Shown: piece by piece, positions 53,038-61,337 of the stretch
How the letters are laid out: every line of letters starts with the position of its first letter
Numbering within the stretch: position 1 is the stretch's first letter
Assembly: GCA_947476255.1 (NCBI GenBank)
Contig: CANJPY010000005.1
Coordinates: 16,305-80,304 of the forward strand
Source of the DNA: Chthoniobacteraceae bacterium
GTDB taxonomy: Bacteria; Verrucomicrobiota; Verrucomicrobiia; Chthoniobacterales; Chthoniobacteraceae
Length of the DNA stretch: 64,000 nucleotides
Direction of reading: 5' to 3'
Made by a program: the position numbers and the translations under genes
The notes under the pieces: generated by a model
Database searches by the model: none
What the model was told of the DNA's origin: nothing
Seen by the model: only the letters and a program-made list of their open reading frames with translations

Positions 53038-53931
53038 TCAGCGTTTCGCGGCTCCTTTGGATTCTTGACGGCGCCGCTCTTTACGCTCGAGTCCTGCGGC
53101 TTGTTGCGGAGAAATAAAGGGATGCTGGACAGCTTTGGGTTTCTGGCGCCGCCGTGCACCGCCGCTTTGGGGTCTTGCCGAGGACTGCGCCGGAGCTGGT
53201 TTCCGCGCCGGCTTTCGTGGCGATGGTGAGGAGGGGGCTGCCTCTCCTTGAGCACGCGGTTTTGGCGCACCAAGGTAAATACGATGCACCGCACGTTTGG
53301 CGGTTTGATGCGCTTTGGCTTCGTAGGATTGGACCTGGAATCCCGCGCGCCCCAGGCGCTGCACAAATTCAGGTTCCTCTCCCGCGGACCAGTATGCGAC
53401 CAAGCCGTGGGGTTTTAGAGCGCGTCGCACGGCTTCAAAACCGGCGCGTTCATAAAGGCGAAAATTTTGCACCTGCACCCAGGAGGCCGGTGTGTGATCC
53501 ACGTCGAGCAGGATGGCGTCGTACGGCTCGCCCGCAGGGTCACGCATGACCTTGAACACGTCTTTGAGGAGCACCTCTACTCTGGGGTCTTTGAGCAGGC
53601 GTCCGTTCACGTTTCCCAGCAGGTTTCTGTTCCAGTCCACCATTTCGGGCAAAAGTTCCGAGACGTGCACGACCGCATCATCCCCCACAAGTTCCAAGAC
53701 ACGCTTAAGCGTAAAACCGAGGCCTAATCCTCCGATGAGCACCCGGGGTTTGGGGACGCCTCTGAGTTCTCGGCAGCCGAGGTCGGCCAGCAGCAGTTCA
53801 GACACCGTGGCAATCGTGCTCATGAGCTGCCGGCCGTTGTGTTTGATGTAGTGTTCTCCGTCGTGCTCGTGCAGCGAAATCATCGAACCGTCGGGGGAAC
53901 GCACCTGCGCAAGAGTTTTAAACGGAATCAT
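53038..53931 (-). CDS. Spermidine-synthase-like SAM-dependent methyltransferase with basic tail
   Basis: A 297-residue protein from ATG 53931. It has the spermidine-synthase superfamily core: EHYIKHNGRQLMST near 26, VLIGGLGLGFTLKRVLE near 64-80 (the SAM/dcSAM-binding glycine loop), VHVSELLPEMVDWNR near 90, DPRVEVLLKDVF and YDAILLDVDH (around 130). The C-terminal about 75 residues are very basic and Pro/Ala-rich with RKPARKPAPAQ and end in RRRQESKGAAKR, suggesting contact with nucleic acid. Without the aminopropyl-acceptor site the substrate cannot be inferred. Confidence 0.82.
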   Translation of the reverse strand: MIPFKTLAQVRSPDGSMISLHEHDGEHYIKHNGRQLMSTIATVSELLLADLGCRELRGVPKPRVLIGGLGLGFTLKRVLELVGDDAVVHVSELLPEMVDWNRNLLGNVNGRLLKDPRVEVLLKDVFKVMRDPAGEPYDAILLDVDHTPASWVQVQNFRLYERAGFEAVRRALKPHGLVAYWSAGEEPEFVQRLGRAGFQVQSYEAKAHQTAKRAVHRIYLGAPKPRAQGEAAPSSPSPRKPARKPAPAQSSARPQSGGARRRQKPKAVQHPFISPQQAAGLERKERRRQESKGAAKR

Positions 53932-54089
53932 GGATTTGCTTACCTTAGAGACGAAAAAGGGGGGAGGCATTAAAAAAGACGGCCTGTCCCCGAATTTAGA
54001 GCCCTCCGTTGGGCGAGCGGACGGCAGAGGGACACGCCGCTCCTGCCTGCGGCACGGCGAGAGAGAACCGCGTTTCTGGCTGGGCCGCG

Positions 54090-54779
54090 TTAATAGCTCT
54101 GCTCTCGAGCCTGTTGAGCGCTTGAGGGGTGGCCTTTGATGAGTCGGAGGGTGTGCAGGGTTTCAGGCTCCTTGTAATGCCGCTTCAAGCCGCTTTCCCC
54201 GAGGGCCGCTGCGGGAACGTGAATGATGAACTCCGCGAAGCATTTGTCGGTGCCTCCTTGCTGCAGCTCGAGCCCTTTTTTGGTCTCCCAAAACTCCTCT
54301 TCGATTTTCGCAAGCGAACGAGCCGATTCCTCAGCACTAAAGTCCTCGCGGCGTCCGAGTACCCACACCAACTCCGGATCCTCCGGCAGCACCACGGGGA
54401 AGGGGACGAAGGGGGAGGGAACGGGTTCTTCCTCGGCGAGAGCGGGATCCACTTTAACGACGCTGTTCACCACTTTGTCGGGCAGTTCGATGGCCACGGA
54501 AATGCTTGTCCCTTTTTCATCCTGAGTGAGTTCAATCTTGTCTGCGCCAAACTGGTCTCCCAACTCCCGCTGAAACTCTGCGACCGTTTCGGGTTCCAGA
54601 TTGGGCAACCCTCCTTTTTCACAAAACTTTTCGAAAGACTGCAGATTTTTAACCAGGCGCACCTCGCGGGCGACTTCATCGTAAATGGTGGCGGCTAGCA
54701 GGGGATCCTGAGTGGCTTTGGGGAGGATTTTCTGCAAAAGGGCCAGAAATTGGGCGTCGTTCAAAGGTTTGGTTTTCAT
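54090..54779 (-). CDS. Conserved-looking hypothetical protein
   Basis: I do not recognise this 229-residue soluble protein. It has no signal peptide or membrane segment; the N-terminal half is helical (FLALLQKILPKAT, TIYDEVAREVRLVKNLQSFEKFCE) and the middle has a Pro-rich segment (PSPFVPFPVVLPEDPE). Codon use and base composition match its neighbours, so the frame is credible. It lies between the methyltransferase and the AraC-type regulator on the same strand. No function is proposed. Confidence 0.6.
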   Translation of the reverse strand: MKTKPLNDAQFLALLQKILPKATQDPLLAATIYDEVAREVRLVKNLQSFEKFCEKGGLPNLEPETVAEFQRELGDQFGADKIELTQDEKGTSISVAIELPDKVVNSVVKVDPALAEEEPVPSPFVPFPVVLPEDPELVWVLGRREDFSAEESARSLAKIEEEFWETKKGLELQQGGTDKCFAEFIIHVPAAALGESGLKRHYKEPETLHTLRLIKGHPSSAQQAREQSY

Positions 54780-54912
54780 GGAGCGATCAAAAGCAAGGGC
54801 GTGGCAAAAAGGGGGGCGTGTTCTAAGCTATCGCCCGCAGGAGCGGGCAAGCCAATAAGGCAGGGATTTTAATGGCGTCCACAGCGAAGGCGGGCTCTCC
54901 TCGTTCCCCTTT

Positions 54913-55686
54913 TTAGCTGCGCCGTAGTCGGAACTGCATTTGATACTGGCGGGGCGTGAGTCCGATGTGTTTGTGAAAGGCCTGTGTAAACGCACTTTGG
55001 TCACAAAATCCCAGTCCGGCGCCGACCTCGGAGATCTGCTCATTGGGATTTTGAAGCATTTCACACGCGGACTGGATACGGAGTTTGAGAATAAAAGCCT
55101 GCGGCCCCACGCCAAAAGTTTCGATGAACTTCCGGTGCAGTTGGCGCGGAGACAGATGCACTTGCTGCGCTAGCGTTTCGATGGAAATGCGTTCGCGAAA
55201 GTGCGCGCGAATATAGTCGATCGCGCGCTCCAGACTCAGGAAAGGCCGGAGATGAGTCTTCCTCGCTTCATAGCTGTGGGTGGTCCCCATCAGTCCGATG
55301 ACTTTTCCAGCGGTGTTCCGCACGGGCAGTTTGTTGGTCACGTACCAGTCGGGCACTCCCTGCTGGTTAAAAAACAATTCTACGAGATTGAGCCTCGCCT
55401 CGCCTGTTGCAAGGACTGCTTCATCATCCTTGCGAAAGGTTTCCGCAAGGGTACGGGGAAATAACTCAAAATCATCTTTGCCCAGAATTTCCTCTTCCGA
55501 GCGGAAGCCGAAACGTTCGTAGAAAACCCGGCTCGCGCCCATGATCCGGCAGCCCGCATCTTTTGCAAAAAACGCAATGTCTGGCAGATGCTCGAAGAGT
55601 TGATAAAAAGGGGTGTCGGCCCCGATGTCGCTTAGAAAACGGCGGCGCAGCTGCGCTGAATCATTGGGCTGGGCCATGGGGGGCAT
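54913..55686 (-). CDS. PAS-domain AraC-family transcriptional regulator
   Basis: A 257-residue regulator. An N-terminal PAS-like sensor (about 28-140: LFEHLPDIAFFAKDA, GKDDFELFP, NLVELFFNQQGVPDWYVTNKLP, VIGLMGTTHSYE) is followed by an AraC double helix-turn-helix (about 155-257: SIETLAQQVHLSPRQLHRKF, EVGAGLGFCDQSAFTQAFHKHIGLTPRQYQ). The combination senses a small molecule or redox state and regulates nearby genes; it is divergent from aat with 147 bases between, so its operator may be there. The start at 55686 or 55677 makes little difference. Confidence 0.88.
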   Translation of the reverse strand: MPPMAQPNDSAQLRRRFLSDIGADTPFYQLFEHLPDIAFFAKDAGCRIMGASRVFYERFGFRSEEEILGKDDFELFPRTLAETFRKDDEAVLATGEARLNLVELFFNQQGVPDWYVTNKLPVRNTAGKVIGLMGTTHSYEARKTHLRPFLSLERAIDYIRAHFRERISIETLAQQVHLSPRQLHRKFIETFGVGPQAFILKLRIQSACEMLQNPNEQISEVGAGLGFCDQSAFTQAFHKHIGLTPRQYQMQFRLRRS

Positions 55687-55833
55687 CTGCGCATTTGAAC
55701 CAGCGATTCACTCCAGAGGCAAGATCCTTGCTTCAGCTCCGCTTTGGCGAAGGCCGATTTTTGACCGTGACTAAAAGGACGATGCACCGCCATGGTACTG
55801 GGGTTTCAAGCGTTAGTTTTATAGCGTTTTTGT

Positions 55834-56400
55834 ATGATTCCCGTGGATCTTCTCATATCCGCCTACTCTCAGGGGGTGTTTCCCATGGCAGACCCACAGG
55901 GCGGTCTTTCTTGGTATTCACCGGATCCTAGGGGCGTGCTTTTTCTCGAAACGTTCCACCAACCCCACGGCTTGAAGAGGAGTTTAAAAAAGGGCGCCTT
56001 TGAAATCCGTTTTGACACGGCTTTTGAAGCGGTCATGGATGGCTGCGCCGACCGGGCTGAAACGTGGATCGACGGGCGGATCAAGGCCAGTTACATGGAA
56101 TTACACCGGCTTGGCTTCGCGCATTCCGTCGAGACGTGGGTGGACGGTGTTCTCGGGGGAGGGCTTTACGGAGTCTCTCTTGGGGGCGTGTTTTTTGGGG
56201 AGTCGATGTTTCATACTGTCACCGACGCCTCGAAGGTGGCTCTGGTCGCTTTGGTGGAGCGGATGCGCTCGAGCGGCATGGGGTTGCTGGATATTCAATG
56301 GGTGACACCTCATCTCAAAAAATTTGGAGCCAGCGAAATTCCAAGATCCACTTATCTGCGCCTCTTGAAGCAGCACATCCACAGACCCTGCGCATTCTGA
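55834..56400 (+). CDS. aat: Leucyl/phenylalanyl-tRNA-protein transferase
   Basis: A 188-residue enzyme that adds Leu or Phe from tRNA to N-terminal Arg or Lys, creating N-degrons for ClpAP. Motifs are AYSQGVFPMA near 10, LSWYSPDPRGVL, TWIDGRIKASYMELHRLGFA and GGLYGVSLGGVFFGESMFH, then the C-terminal LDIQWVTPHLKKFGASEI. It lacks part of the N-terminal extension of the 234-residue E. coli protein, which is common in short forms. Confidence 0.92.
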   Translation: MIPVDLLISAYSQGVFPMADPQGGLSWYSPDPRGVLFLETFHQPHGLKRSLKKGAFEIRFDTAFEAVMDGCADRAETWIDGRIKASYMELHRLGFAHSVETWVDGVLGGGLYGVSLGGVFFGESMFHTVTDASKVALVALVERMRSSGMGLLDIQWVTPHLKKFGASEIPRSTYLRLLKQHIHRPCAF

Positions 56401-56404
56401 GGGC

Positions 56405-56440
56405 GGCGCTCCGGGGGCAAATTGGAGAGAGCCTTTTTTT
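56405..56440 (+). terminator. Probable terminator of aat
   Basis: GGCGCTCC pairs with GGAGAGAGCC across a purine-rich loop, with a few unpaired bases, and is followed by seven T residues (56434-56440). It ends at the stop codon of the convergent DUF2237 gene. Confidence 0.5.
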
Positions 56441-56803
56441 CTAACGGGGCACGGCGTGCGCTTTGAGATCCTCGAGGTCTACGAATTCCAAGGCGGATAT
56501 GTGACAGGCCTCCAAAATGACTTTGGGCGCGCAGCCGGCTTCGAGCGCTTCCTGCCAGCGTTCCACGCACAAGCACCAGTGATCTCCCTCCTGCAGACCC
56601 GGGAATTCGTATTCCGGGCGTGGTGTGCTCAGATCGTTTCCGCGGCTTTTGGAAAACGTTAAGAACGTCTCTGTGACGACCGCGCAGACGGTGTGCAAAC
56701 CTGTGTCGTCCGCTCCAGTACGACAATACCCATCGCGGTAAAATCCTGTCGTGGGTTCAAAACAGCAGGGCTCCAGAGTCTGGCCGAGGACATTTGTGCG
56801 CAT
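56441..56803 (-). CDS. DUF2237 family protein
   Basis: A 120-residue protein matching DUF2237: NVLGQTLEPCCFEPTTGFYRDG at the N-terminus, CAVVTETFLTFSKSRGNDLSTP in the middle, and GDHWCLCVERWQEALEAG near 70. Members are about 115-125 residues, so it is complete. The function is unknown; the family occurs widely in proteobacteria and PVC bacteria. Divergent from the HAD-phosphatase operon. Confidence 0.88.
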   Translation of the reverse strand: MRTNVLGQTLEPCCFEPTTGFYRDGYCRTGADDTGLHTVCAVVTETFLTFSKSRGNDLSTPRPEYEFPGLQEGDHWCLCVERWQEALEAGCAPKVILEACHISALEFVDLEDLKAHAVPR

Positions 56804-56973
56804 TCCCTAGCCTGCAGGGACGACTGGGTGGGACACAAGAATCTTTCCGCCCCAAGTGCCCAGGCATGCATGGAGGTGAGAAAAGGTGTCCCATCCACGC
56901 GCAGTCAGCGCTTGAGTTGACGCATGCGCACCATTGGCGGAAGCTGGTGTGTCCACTCGTCCATCCCCATTCC

Positions 56974-57810
56974 ATGAGTTCATCCGCCCCGCATTCCCTT
57001 CAGGCTCTGTCCGATTTTTTTCGAGGAACACATCGGCGCATCACGCATGCCGTCTTTGATTTCGACGGCACCCTTTCTTGGCTCAGACATGGTTGGCCGG
57101 AAATGATGCTCGAGACCTTCGCCCCGTACCTTCCTCCCGGCCAGGATATCCAGGACACGTCGGTCCGTAAGCGCCTTCTGAACCTGGTTTTGGCTCTCAA
57201 TGGCAAACCCACCATCCTGCAAATGGGTGCCTTTGAGCAGTACGCTCTCTCGTTTGGAACGATCACACCGGAACCAGAGGCCCTGCGTGCCGCCTTTCAG
57301 GCCTGTTTGGACGCTCATATTCAAGCCCGCTCGCTTGAGATTCAAACCGCTGCTGTTGGTAAGGATGCTTACGTGGTCGCTGGCGCGCGTGAGTTGCTTG
57401 AATTTTTGCGCAGCCGTGGCGTGCGTCTGTACGTGCTCAGCTCCACAATCCAACACAGGGTCCGGGAGGAGTCCGAGCTGCTCGGACTGTCCGCGTTTTT
57501 TGAGGGGCGCATTTTTGGGAGTCCCAGCAACCCAGCCGGCTTTACCAAACGCGCCGTGTTTGAGGGCATCCTCAGGGAGGAGGGAGTCCAGGGGAGCCAG
57601 TTGCTGGCGCTTGGTGACGGGCCTGTTGAGATTGCCGATGCAAAAGCTCTGGGCGGTCTTGCCATTGCGGTTTGCACCGATGAAGACGTCAACGGTTCGG
57701 GAGTGTCTGATCCCTTTAAACAGGAGCAGCTTTTGGCGGCGGGCGCCGATGTCGCAATTCCGGATTTTACCCGGGCCATGGAATTGATTTCCCCGTTGCT
57801 TGGAGCATGA
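56974..57810 (+). CDS. HAD-superfamily phosphatase, first gene of a three-gene operon
   Basis: A 278-residue protein starting at ATG 56974 (the frame is open to 56794 but that part is antisense to the DUF2237 leader). Motif I is HAVFDFDGTLSW with nucleophile D29 and D31; motif II is LYVLSSTI near 148; a lysine in GFTKRAVFEGIL near 190 can serve as motif III; motif IV is LLALGDGPVEIADAKALGG near 210. A cap domain lies between motifs I and II. It overlaps the next gene by four bases (ATGA, 57807-57810). Probably hydrolyses a phosphorylated sugar-like intermediate produced or used by its two neighbours. Confidence 0.88.
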   Translation: MSSSAPHSLQALSDFFRGTHRRITHAVFDFDGTLSWLRHGWPEMMLETFAPYLPPGQDIQDTSVRKRLLNLVLALNGKPTILQMGAFEQYALSFGTITPEPEALRAAFQACLDAHIQARSLEIQTAAVGKDAYVVAGARELLEFLRSRGVRLYVLSSTIQHRVREESELLGLSAFFEGRIFGSPSNPAGFTKRAVFEGILREEGVQGSQLLALGDGPVEIADAKALGGLAIAVCTDEDVNGSGVSDPFKQEQLLAAGADVAIPDFTRAMELISPLLGA

Positions 57811-58922
57811 ACCCGCCCAAATTTGCAGCATTGGATCTCGGTCGCGTAAAGACCCAGCCGCTCTCAGAGCGCCAGAGTCTCACGCGATGTGAGGATATTC
57901 TCATTCCACTCGAAGCGGAAGCGCCCCCGCTTTCCGCCGAGCTTGGTTCCCAGGTGGAGGCCGCAGTGCGCGCGGTTCGTGCGGCGCGGGCGCGTGGCGC
58001 GAGCGTGATGCTTGTCTATGGCGCGCATCTGCTTCGTAATGGAACGGCGTTGCTGCTCGAGGATTTGATGCGCCGGGGCTGGCTCACTCACATCGCAACC
58101 AATGGGGCGGGAACCATCCACGATTGGGAATACGCCTGGCTGGGGAGAAGCACGGAGGGAGTGGAGGCCAACGTTGCAACGGGAACGTTTGGTTGCTGGG
58201 AGGAAACCGCCGCAAACATTCATCTCGCGCTCCTTGCGGGCGCTCTGGACGGGCTCGGTTACGGCTGCGCCTTGGGACGCTTTATTTGTGAGGATGGTGT
58301 CACGCTGCCAGCGCCGGAGGCGCTGCGTGGGCTCATTACGTCGGATCCCGAACACGCGTTGACATCGGCGCGCGCGGACCTCCTCCATTTCATGCGCCAG
58401 CGCGGGTTGTCAGGCGGGCGAGTCGAAGTGGTGCATGCCTGGAAGCATGCTTCCATTTTGGCGTCCGCTTGGAAGTACGGTGTTCCTGCCAGTGTGCATC
58501 CTGGCATCGGCTATGACATCATTACCAACCATCCGTGCTTTAACGGCGGCGCCATCGGGCGTGCTGGAGGTTGGGATTTCGCGCTCTTCAGCGGGTCTGT
58601 GGAGCAACTTGAAGGCGGCGTGGTGTTGTCCGTAGGGTCGGCGATTATGGCTCCACAAGTGTTTGAAAAGAGCCTGAGTTGTGTCAACAACCTGCGTCTT
58701 CAAGCCGGGCTTGGAGCCCTTTCGGGGCATTCGATTTTTGTGGTCGATTTGCAGGATGGCGGTGGCTGGGATTGGACCCAGGGCGAGCCTCCGAAGACAA
58801 ATGCGGCCTATTACCTGCGTTTCTGCAAAAGTTTCTCCCGCATGGGCGCTCCGATGCATTATCTCCAGTGTGACAACGTCGCCTTTATCCACCACCTCTG
58901 GCGTGGTTTGGCCAACCCCTGA
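57807..58922 (+). CDS. Deoxyhypusine-synthase-like (DHS fold) protein
   Basis: A 371-residue protein related to deoxyhypusine synthase: MLVYGAHLLRNGTALLLEDL near 67 and ITHIATNGAGTIHDWEYAW-like sequence near 92 (here LTHIATNGAGTIHDWEYAW), with further conserved SVHPGIGYDIITNHP near 232 and SVGSAIMAPQVFEKSL near 275. Bacteria lack eIF5A, so canonical hypusination is unlikely; bacterial DHS-fold proteins include homospermidine-synthase-like enzymes and many of unknown function. An NAD-binding fold is implied by the glycine-rich pieces. The lysine that forms the enzyme-imine in classical DHS could not be identified. Encoded between a HAD phosphatase and a PfkB kinase, so it likely acts on a sugar-phosphate-linked metabolite. 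Confidence 0.75.
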   Translation: MNPPKFAALDLGRVKTQPLSERQSLTRCEDILIPLEAEAPPLSAELGSQVEAAVRAVRAARARGASVMLVYGAHLLRNGTALLLEDLMRRGWLTHIATNGAGTIHDWEYAWLGRSTEGVEANVATGTFGCWEETAANIHLALLAGALDGLGYGCALGRFICEDGVTLPAPEALRGLITSDPEHALTSARADLLHFMRQRGLSGGRVEVVHAWKHASILASAWKYGVPASVHPGIGYDIITNHPCFNGGAIGRAGGWDFALFSGSVEQLEGGVVLSVGSAIMAPQVFEKSLSCVNNLRLQAGLGALSGHSIFVVDLQDGGGWDWTQGEPPKTNAAYYLRFCKSFSRMGAPMHYLQCDNVAFIHHLWRGLANP

Positions 58923-58934
58923 TCCTTGTTTGCC

Positions 58935-59945
58935 ATGACCAACCACCGCTTACGGGCTCTCCTTCACTCTTTTCCCACACTGCGTGTCGCCGTTGTGGGG
59001 GACTTTTGCCTCGACCGCTATCTCGAGATCGATGCCCAGCACCAAGAGATCTCGATTGAAACGGGTCTGCCTGTCTACAAAGTGGACCGCGTGCGCTCTC
59101 AACCCGGTGCTGCTGGGACGGTCCTGAATAACCTTGTCGCGCTTGGCGTGGGCGCTGTGTGGCCTGTTGGTTTTTACGGGGAGGATGGAGAAGGGTACGA
59201 ATTGGAGAAAGCGCTTCGCATGTGTCCGAATGTCGCGACCCAGCATTTTCTGAGAACTCCCGAACGGCGTACTTTTACCTATTGCAAGCCCTTGCTTCTG
59301 GCCGCCGGTGCACTGCCGAGGGAACTCAACCGCTTGGACTCCAAAAACTGGACCGCCACTCCGGTGGCATTGTCCGAAACGTTGGCGACTCTGACTCGTT
59401 CGCTGGTCTCCGAGGTGGATGCGGTGGCGGTGATGGATCAGGTCGATGTTCCGGGCACGGGGGTTGTGACGGAGGCTGTGCAGGCGGCACTACAGGCGCT
59501 CTCGCAACACATCCCGGTTCTTGCAGATTCCCGCAGTGGTCTGGGGCCGTTTCCGCCGCTCATCTTCAAACTCAACCGTGCGGAGCTGCTCCATCTGGAG
59601 GGACTTCCCGAAACTGCGGGGCGCGAAACTTTGGCTGCCGCTTTGCAGGCTGTGGCCGCGCGTAACGCGCGGCCCGCGTTTGTGACGCTCGCGGAGGACG
59701 GCATCATCGGGGCGCTTCCAGGCGCGGAAACGCACTGGATTCCGTCCCTTCCATTACGAGGCCCCATTGATGTTGTGGGCGCGGGGGATTCGGTGACGGC
59801 GGCGCTGACAACGGCCCTTGCCGCGGGAGCCACGCTGGTGGAAGCCATGGAACTGGCGATGCTCGCCGCGAGCGTGACGGTGCATCAAATCGGCACCACT
59901 GGAGTGGCCGCGGCTGAGTCGATCCTGACTCTAGGGAACGCATGA
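58935..59945 (+). CDS. PfkB-family carbohydrate kinase (heptose-kinase/RfaE-like)
   Basis: A 336-residue kinase from ATG 58935 (the frame's TTG at 58926 is less likely). VAVVGDFCLDRYLEIDAQHQ at the N-terminus and QPGAAGTVLNNLVALG near 59 match the RfaE/HldE kinase branch of the PfkB family; VDVVGAGDSVTAALTTALAA near 276 includes the catalytic aspartate of GAGDS, although the second position is written here PIDVVGAGDS. It is 12 bp downstream of the DHS-like gene. Together with the phosphatase this forms a kinase-phosphatase set resembling ADP-heptose synthesis, but the nucleotidyltransferase half of HldE is absent. Confidence 0.85.
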   Translation: MTNHRLRALLHSFPTLRVAVVGDFCLDRYLEIDAQHQEISIETGLPVYKVDRVRSQPGAAGTVLNNLVALGVGAVWPVGFYGEDGEGYELEKALRMCPNVATQHFLRTPERRTFTYCKPLLLAAGALPRELNRLDSKNWTATPVALSETLATLTRSLVSEVDAVAVMDQVDVPGTGVVTEAVQAALQALSQHIPVLADSRSGLGPFPPLIFKLNRAELLHLEGLPETAGRETLAAALQAVAARNARPAFVTLAEDGIIGALPGAETHWIPSLPLRGPIDVVGAGDSVTAALTTALAAGATLVEAMELAMLAASVTVHQIGTTGVAAAESILTLGNA

Positions 59946-60011
59946 CATCCTGCGGGCGGTTCTTTGGAAGCAGCGTCCGCCGGGGGTTGCCTTGCCTATT
60001 CGGTGGGCGGG

Positions 60012-61325
60012 TTATGCAAAGTCCAGTCCTGCGAGCGTGCCTGATGCCGAGCTGAATTTTTCCACGGGCACCCCAGCCTGTTGCAGCACGGAGGTGTAGA
60101 GATTGCAGAGGGGGGCTTGGGAATTGCCCATGACGGGGGCGTTCTTGGCCTTGTTCTTCTCGGCTTCGGGGTCCCCGAGAGTCTGCAAATAATCGGAGTT
60201 GAAGCTGAGGTGTTGCCCGTGTTTAAAGCGCCCCCCTGCAATGAGAACCGGCAAATCATGGGTCCAGTGTGTGTTTCCGTCCCTCAAATTGCTGGTCATC
60301 AGAACCGTCGTCTGTTCGAGAATGTTTCCAGCGGAACCTTCTCCCGCGGCTTTGAGTTTTCGAAGCAAACCCGCATAGGCCTCCAGAAGTTCGACTTCCA
60401 CAGCACGGCAGGCCGCCAGTTTGCCGGGCTCCTTGCCGTGGTGGGACAGGTCGTGATGGTCTCCGAAGGTCTTGATCGTGACTGCCCTCGTCGAGTCGGT
60501 GAGAAGCGCCAGGTAGGTCATGTCGAACATCAGTTGCAGTTTCTTTGCCTGTTGTCCGGGGCCGCTTATGTCCTGCGGCGCGGCTTGCGGGGCCGCAGGT
60601 TTGGGCCGGTTCACCCATTCTCCCGACATCTGCAACTGGCGTTCGACATCGCGCACCGATTCAAAGTATTCGTCCAAGCGCGAGCGGTCCGTGGAACTCA
60701 CGCGCGCGCTCAATCGTTTCGCCTGTTCGCCCACGAGGTCCAGCATGCTGCGGCCCATGACAATCTTGCGGAGTTCTTCCTCCTGCTGCTGTTTGGTGCT
60801 CGCGAGAAAAAGTCTCGAAAAGACCTGCGAGGGCTGGGAGATGGCCGGAATTCCAACGCCGTTTCCAGTGTAGGAAAGACTTCCTCCGCTCGTGCTCAAG
60901 ACGAGGCTGTGGTAGCGGGTCTGGCCGCGGAAATGGTCCGCAAAGCGCTGGTCGAGGGAGATCGTGTTCTTAAGGTTGTAACTGTAATCTGGATATGGCG
61001 CGCCTGTGAGAATCACCGCCTCGGCTTTATGGCCGCCGCCTCCCGTGTTCGGATGGCTGAGGCCCGAAATGATCGTGTAATCGTGTCGGAACTCTTTGAG
61101 ATATTCGAGGTGCGGGGTTGTCGCGTAATCGCGCCCCGAGGAGGTGGGGACAAAAACATAGGGGTCAAAGCCGAAGGGAGTGCCGATGGCCACGAGGCGT
61201 TTCGGACTGGCCTCATTCGCCGGTTGAGGGGCGCCGAGGGCTTTGGTCATCGATTCCAGAAAGGGAAGGGCGAGGCAGACGCCCGTGCTGCGCAGAAAGT
61301 GGCGGCGGTCGACGATGGGGTTCAT
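60012..61325 (-). CDS. DUF1552 domain protein, second copy
   Basis: A 437-residue protein whose N-terminus, VDRRHFLRSTGVCLALPFLESM, is a Tat signal. The body matches DUF1552: VAIGTPFGFDPYVFVP near 44, IISGLSHPNTGGGGHKAE near 84, HDLSHHGKEPGKLAACRAVE, and NLRDGNTHWTHDLPVLIAGG near 347. It is shorter than the copy at 4439 but similar in plan. It lies 12 bp downstream of its DUF1592 partner. Confidence 0.9.
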   Translation of the reverse strand: MNPIVDRRHFLRSTGVCLALPFLESMTKALGAPQPANEASPKRLVAIGTPFGFDPYVFVPTSSGRDYATTPHLEYLKEFRHDYTIISGLSHPNTGGGGHKAEAVILTGAPYPDYSYNLKNTISLDQRFADHFRGQTRYHSLVLSTSGGSLSYTGNGVGIPAISQPSQVFSRLFLASTKQQQEEELRKIVMGRSMLDLVGEQAKRLSARVSSTDRSRLDEYFESVRDVERQLQMSGEWVNRPKPAAPQAAPQDISGPGQQAKKLQLMFDMTYLALLTDSTRAVTIKTFGDHHDLSHHGKEPGKLAACRAVEVELLEAYAGLLRKLKAAGEGSAGNILEQTTVLMTSNLRDGNTHWTHDLPVLIAGGRFKHGQHLSFNSDYLQTLGDPEAEKNKAKNAPVMGNSQAPLCNLYTSVLQQAGVPVEKFSSASGTLAGLDFA

Positions 61326-61337
61326 AGGGGATGGTGG

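Noticed and set aside
54129..54698. 189-residue plus-strand frame
   Set aside because: Antisense to the minus-strand hypothetical gene 54090-54779, whose frame has more natural protein composition; the choice is not certain.
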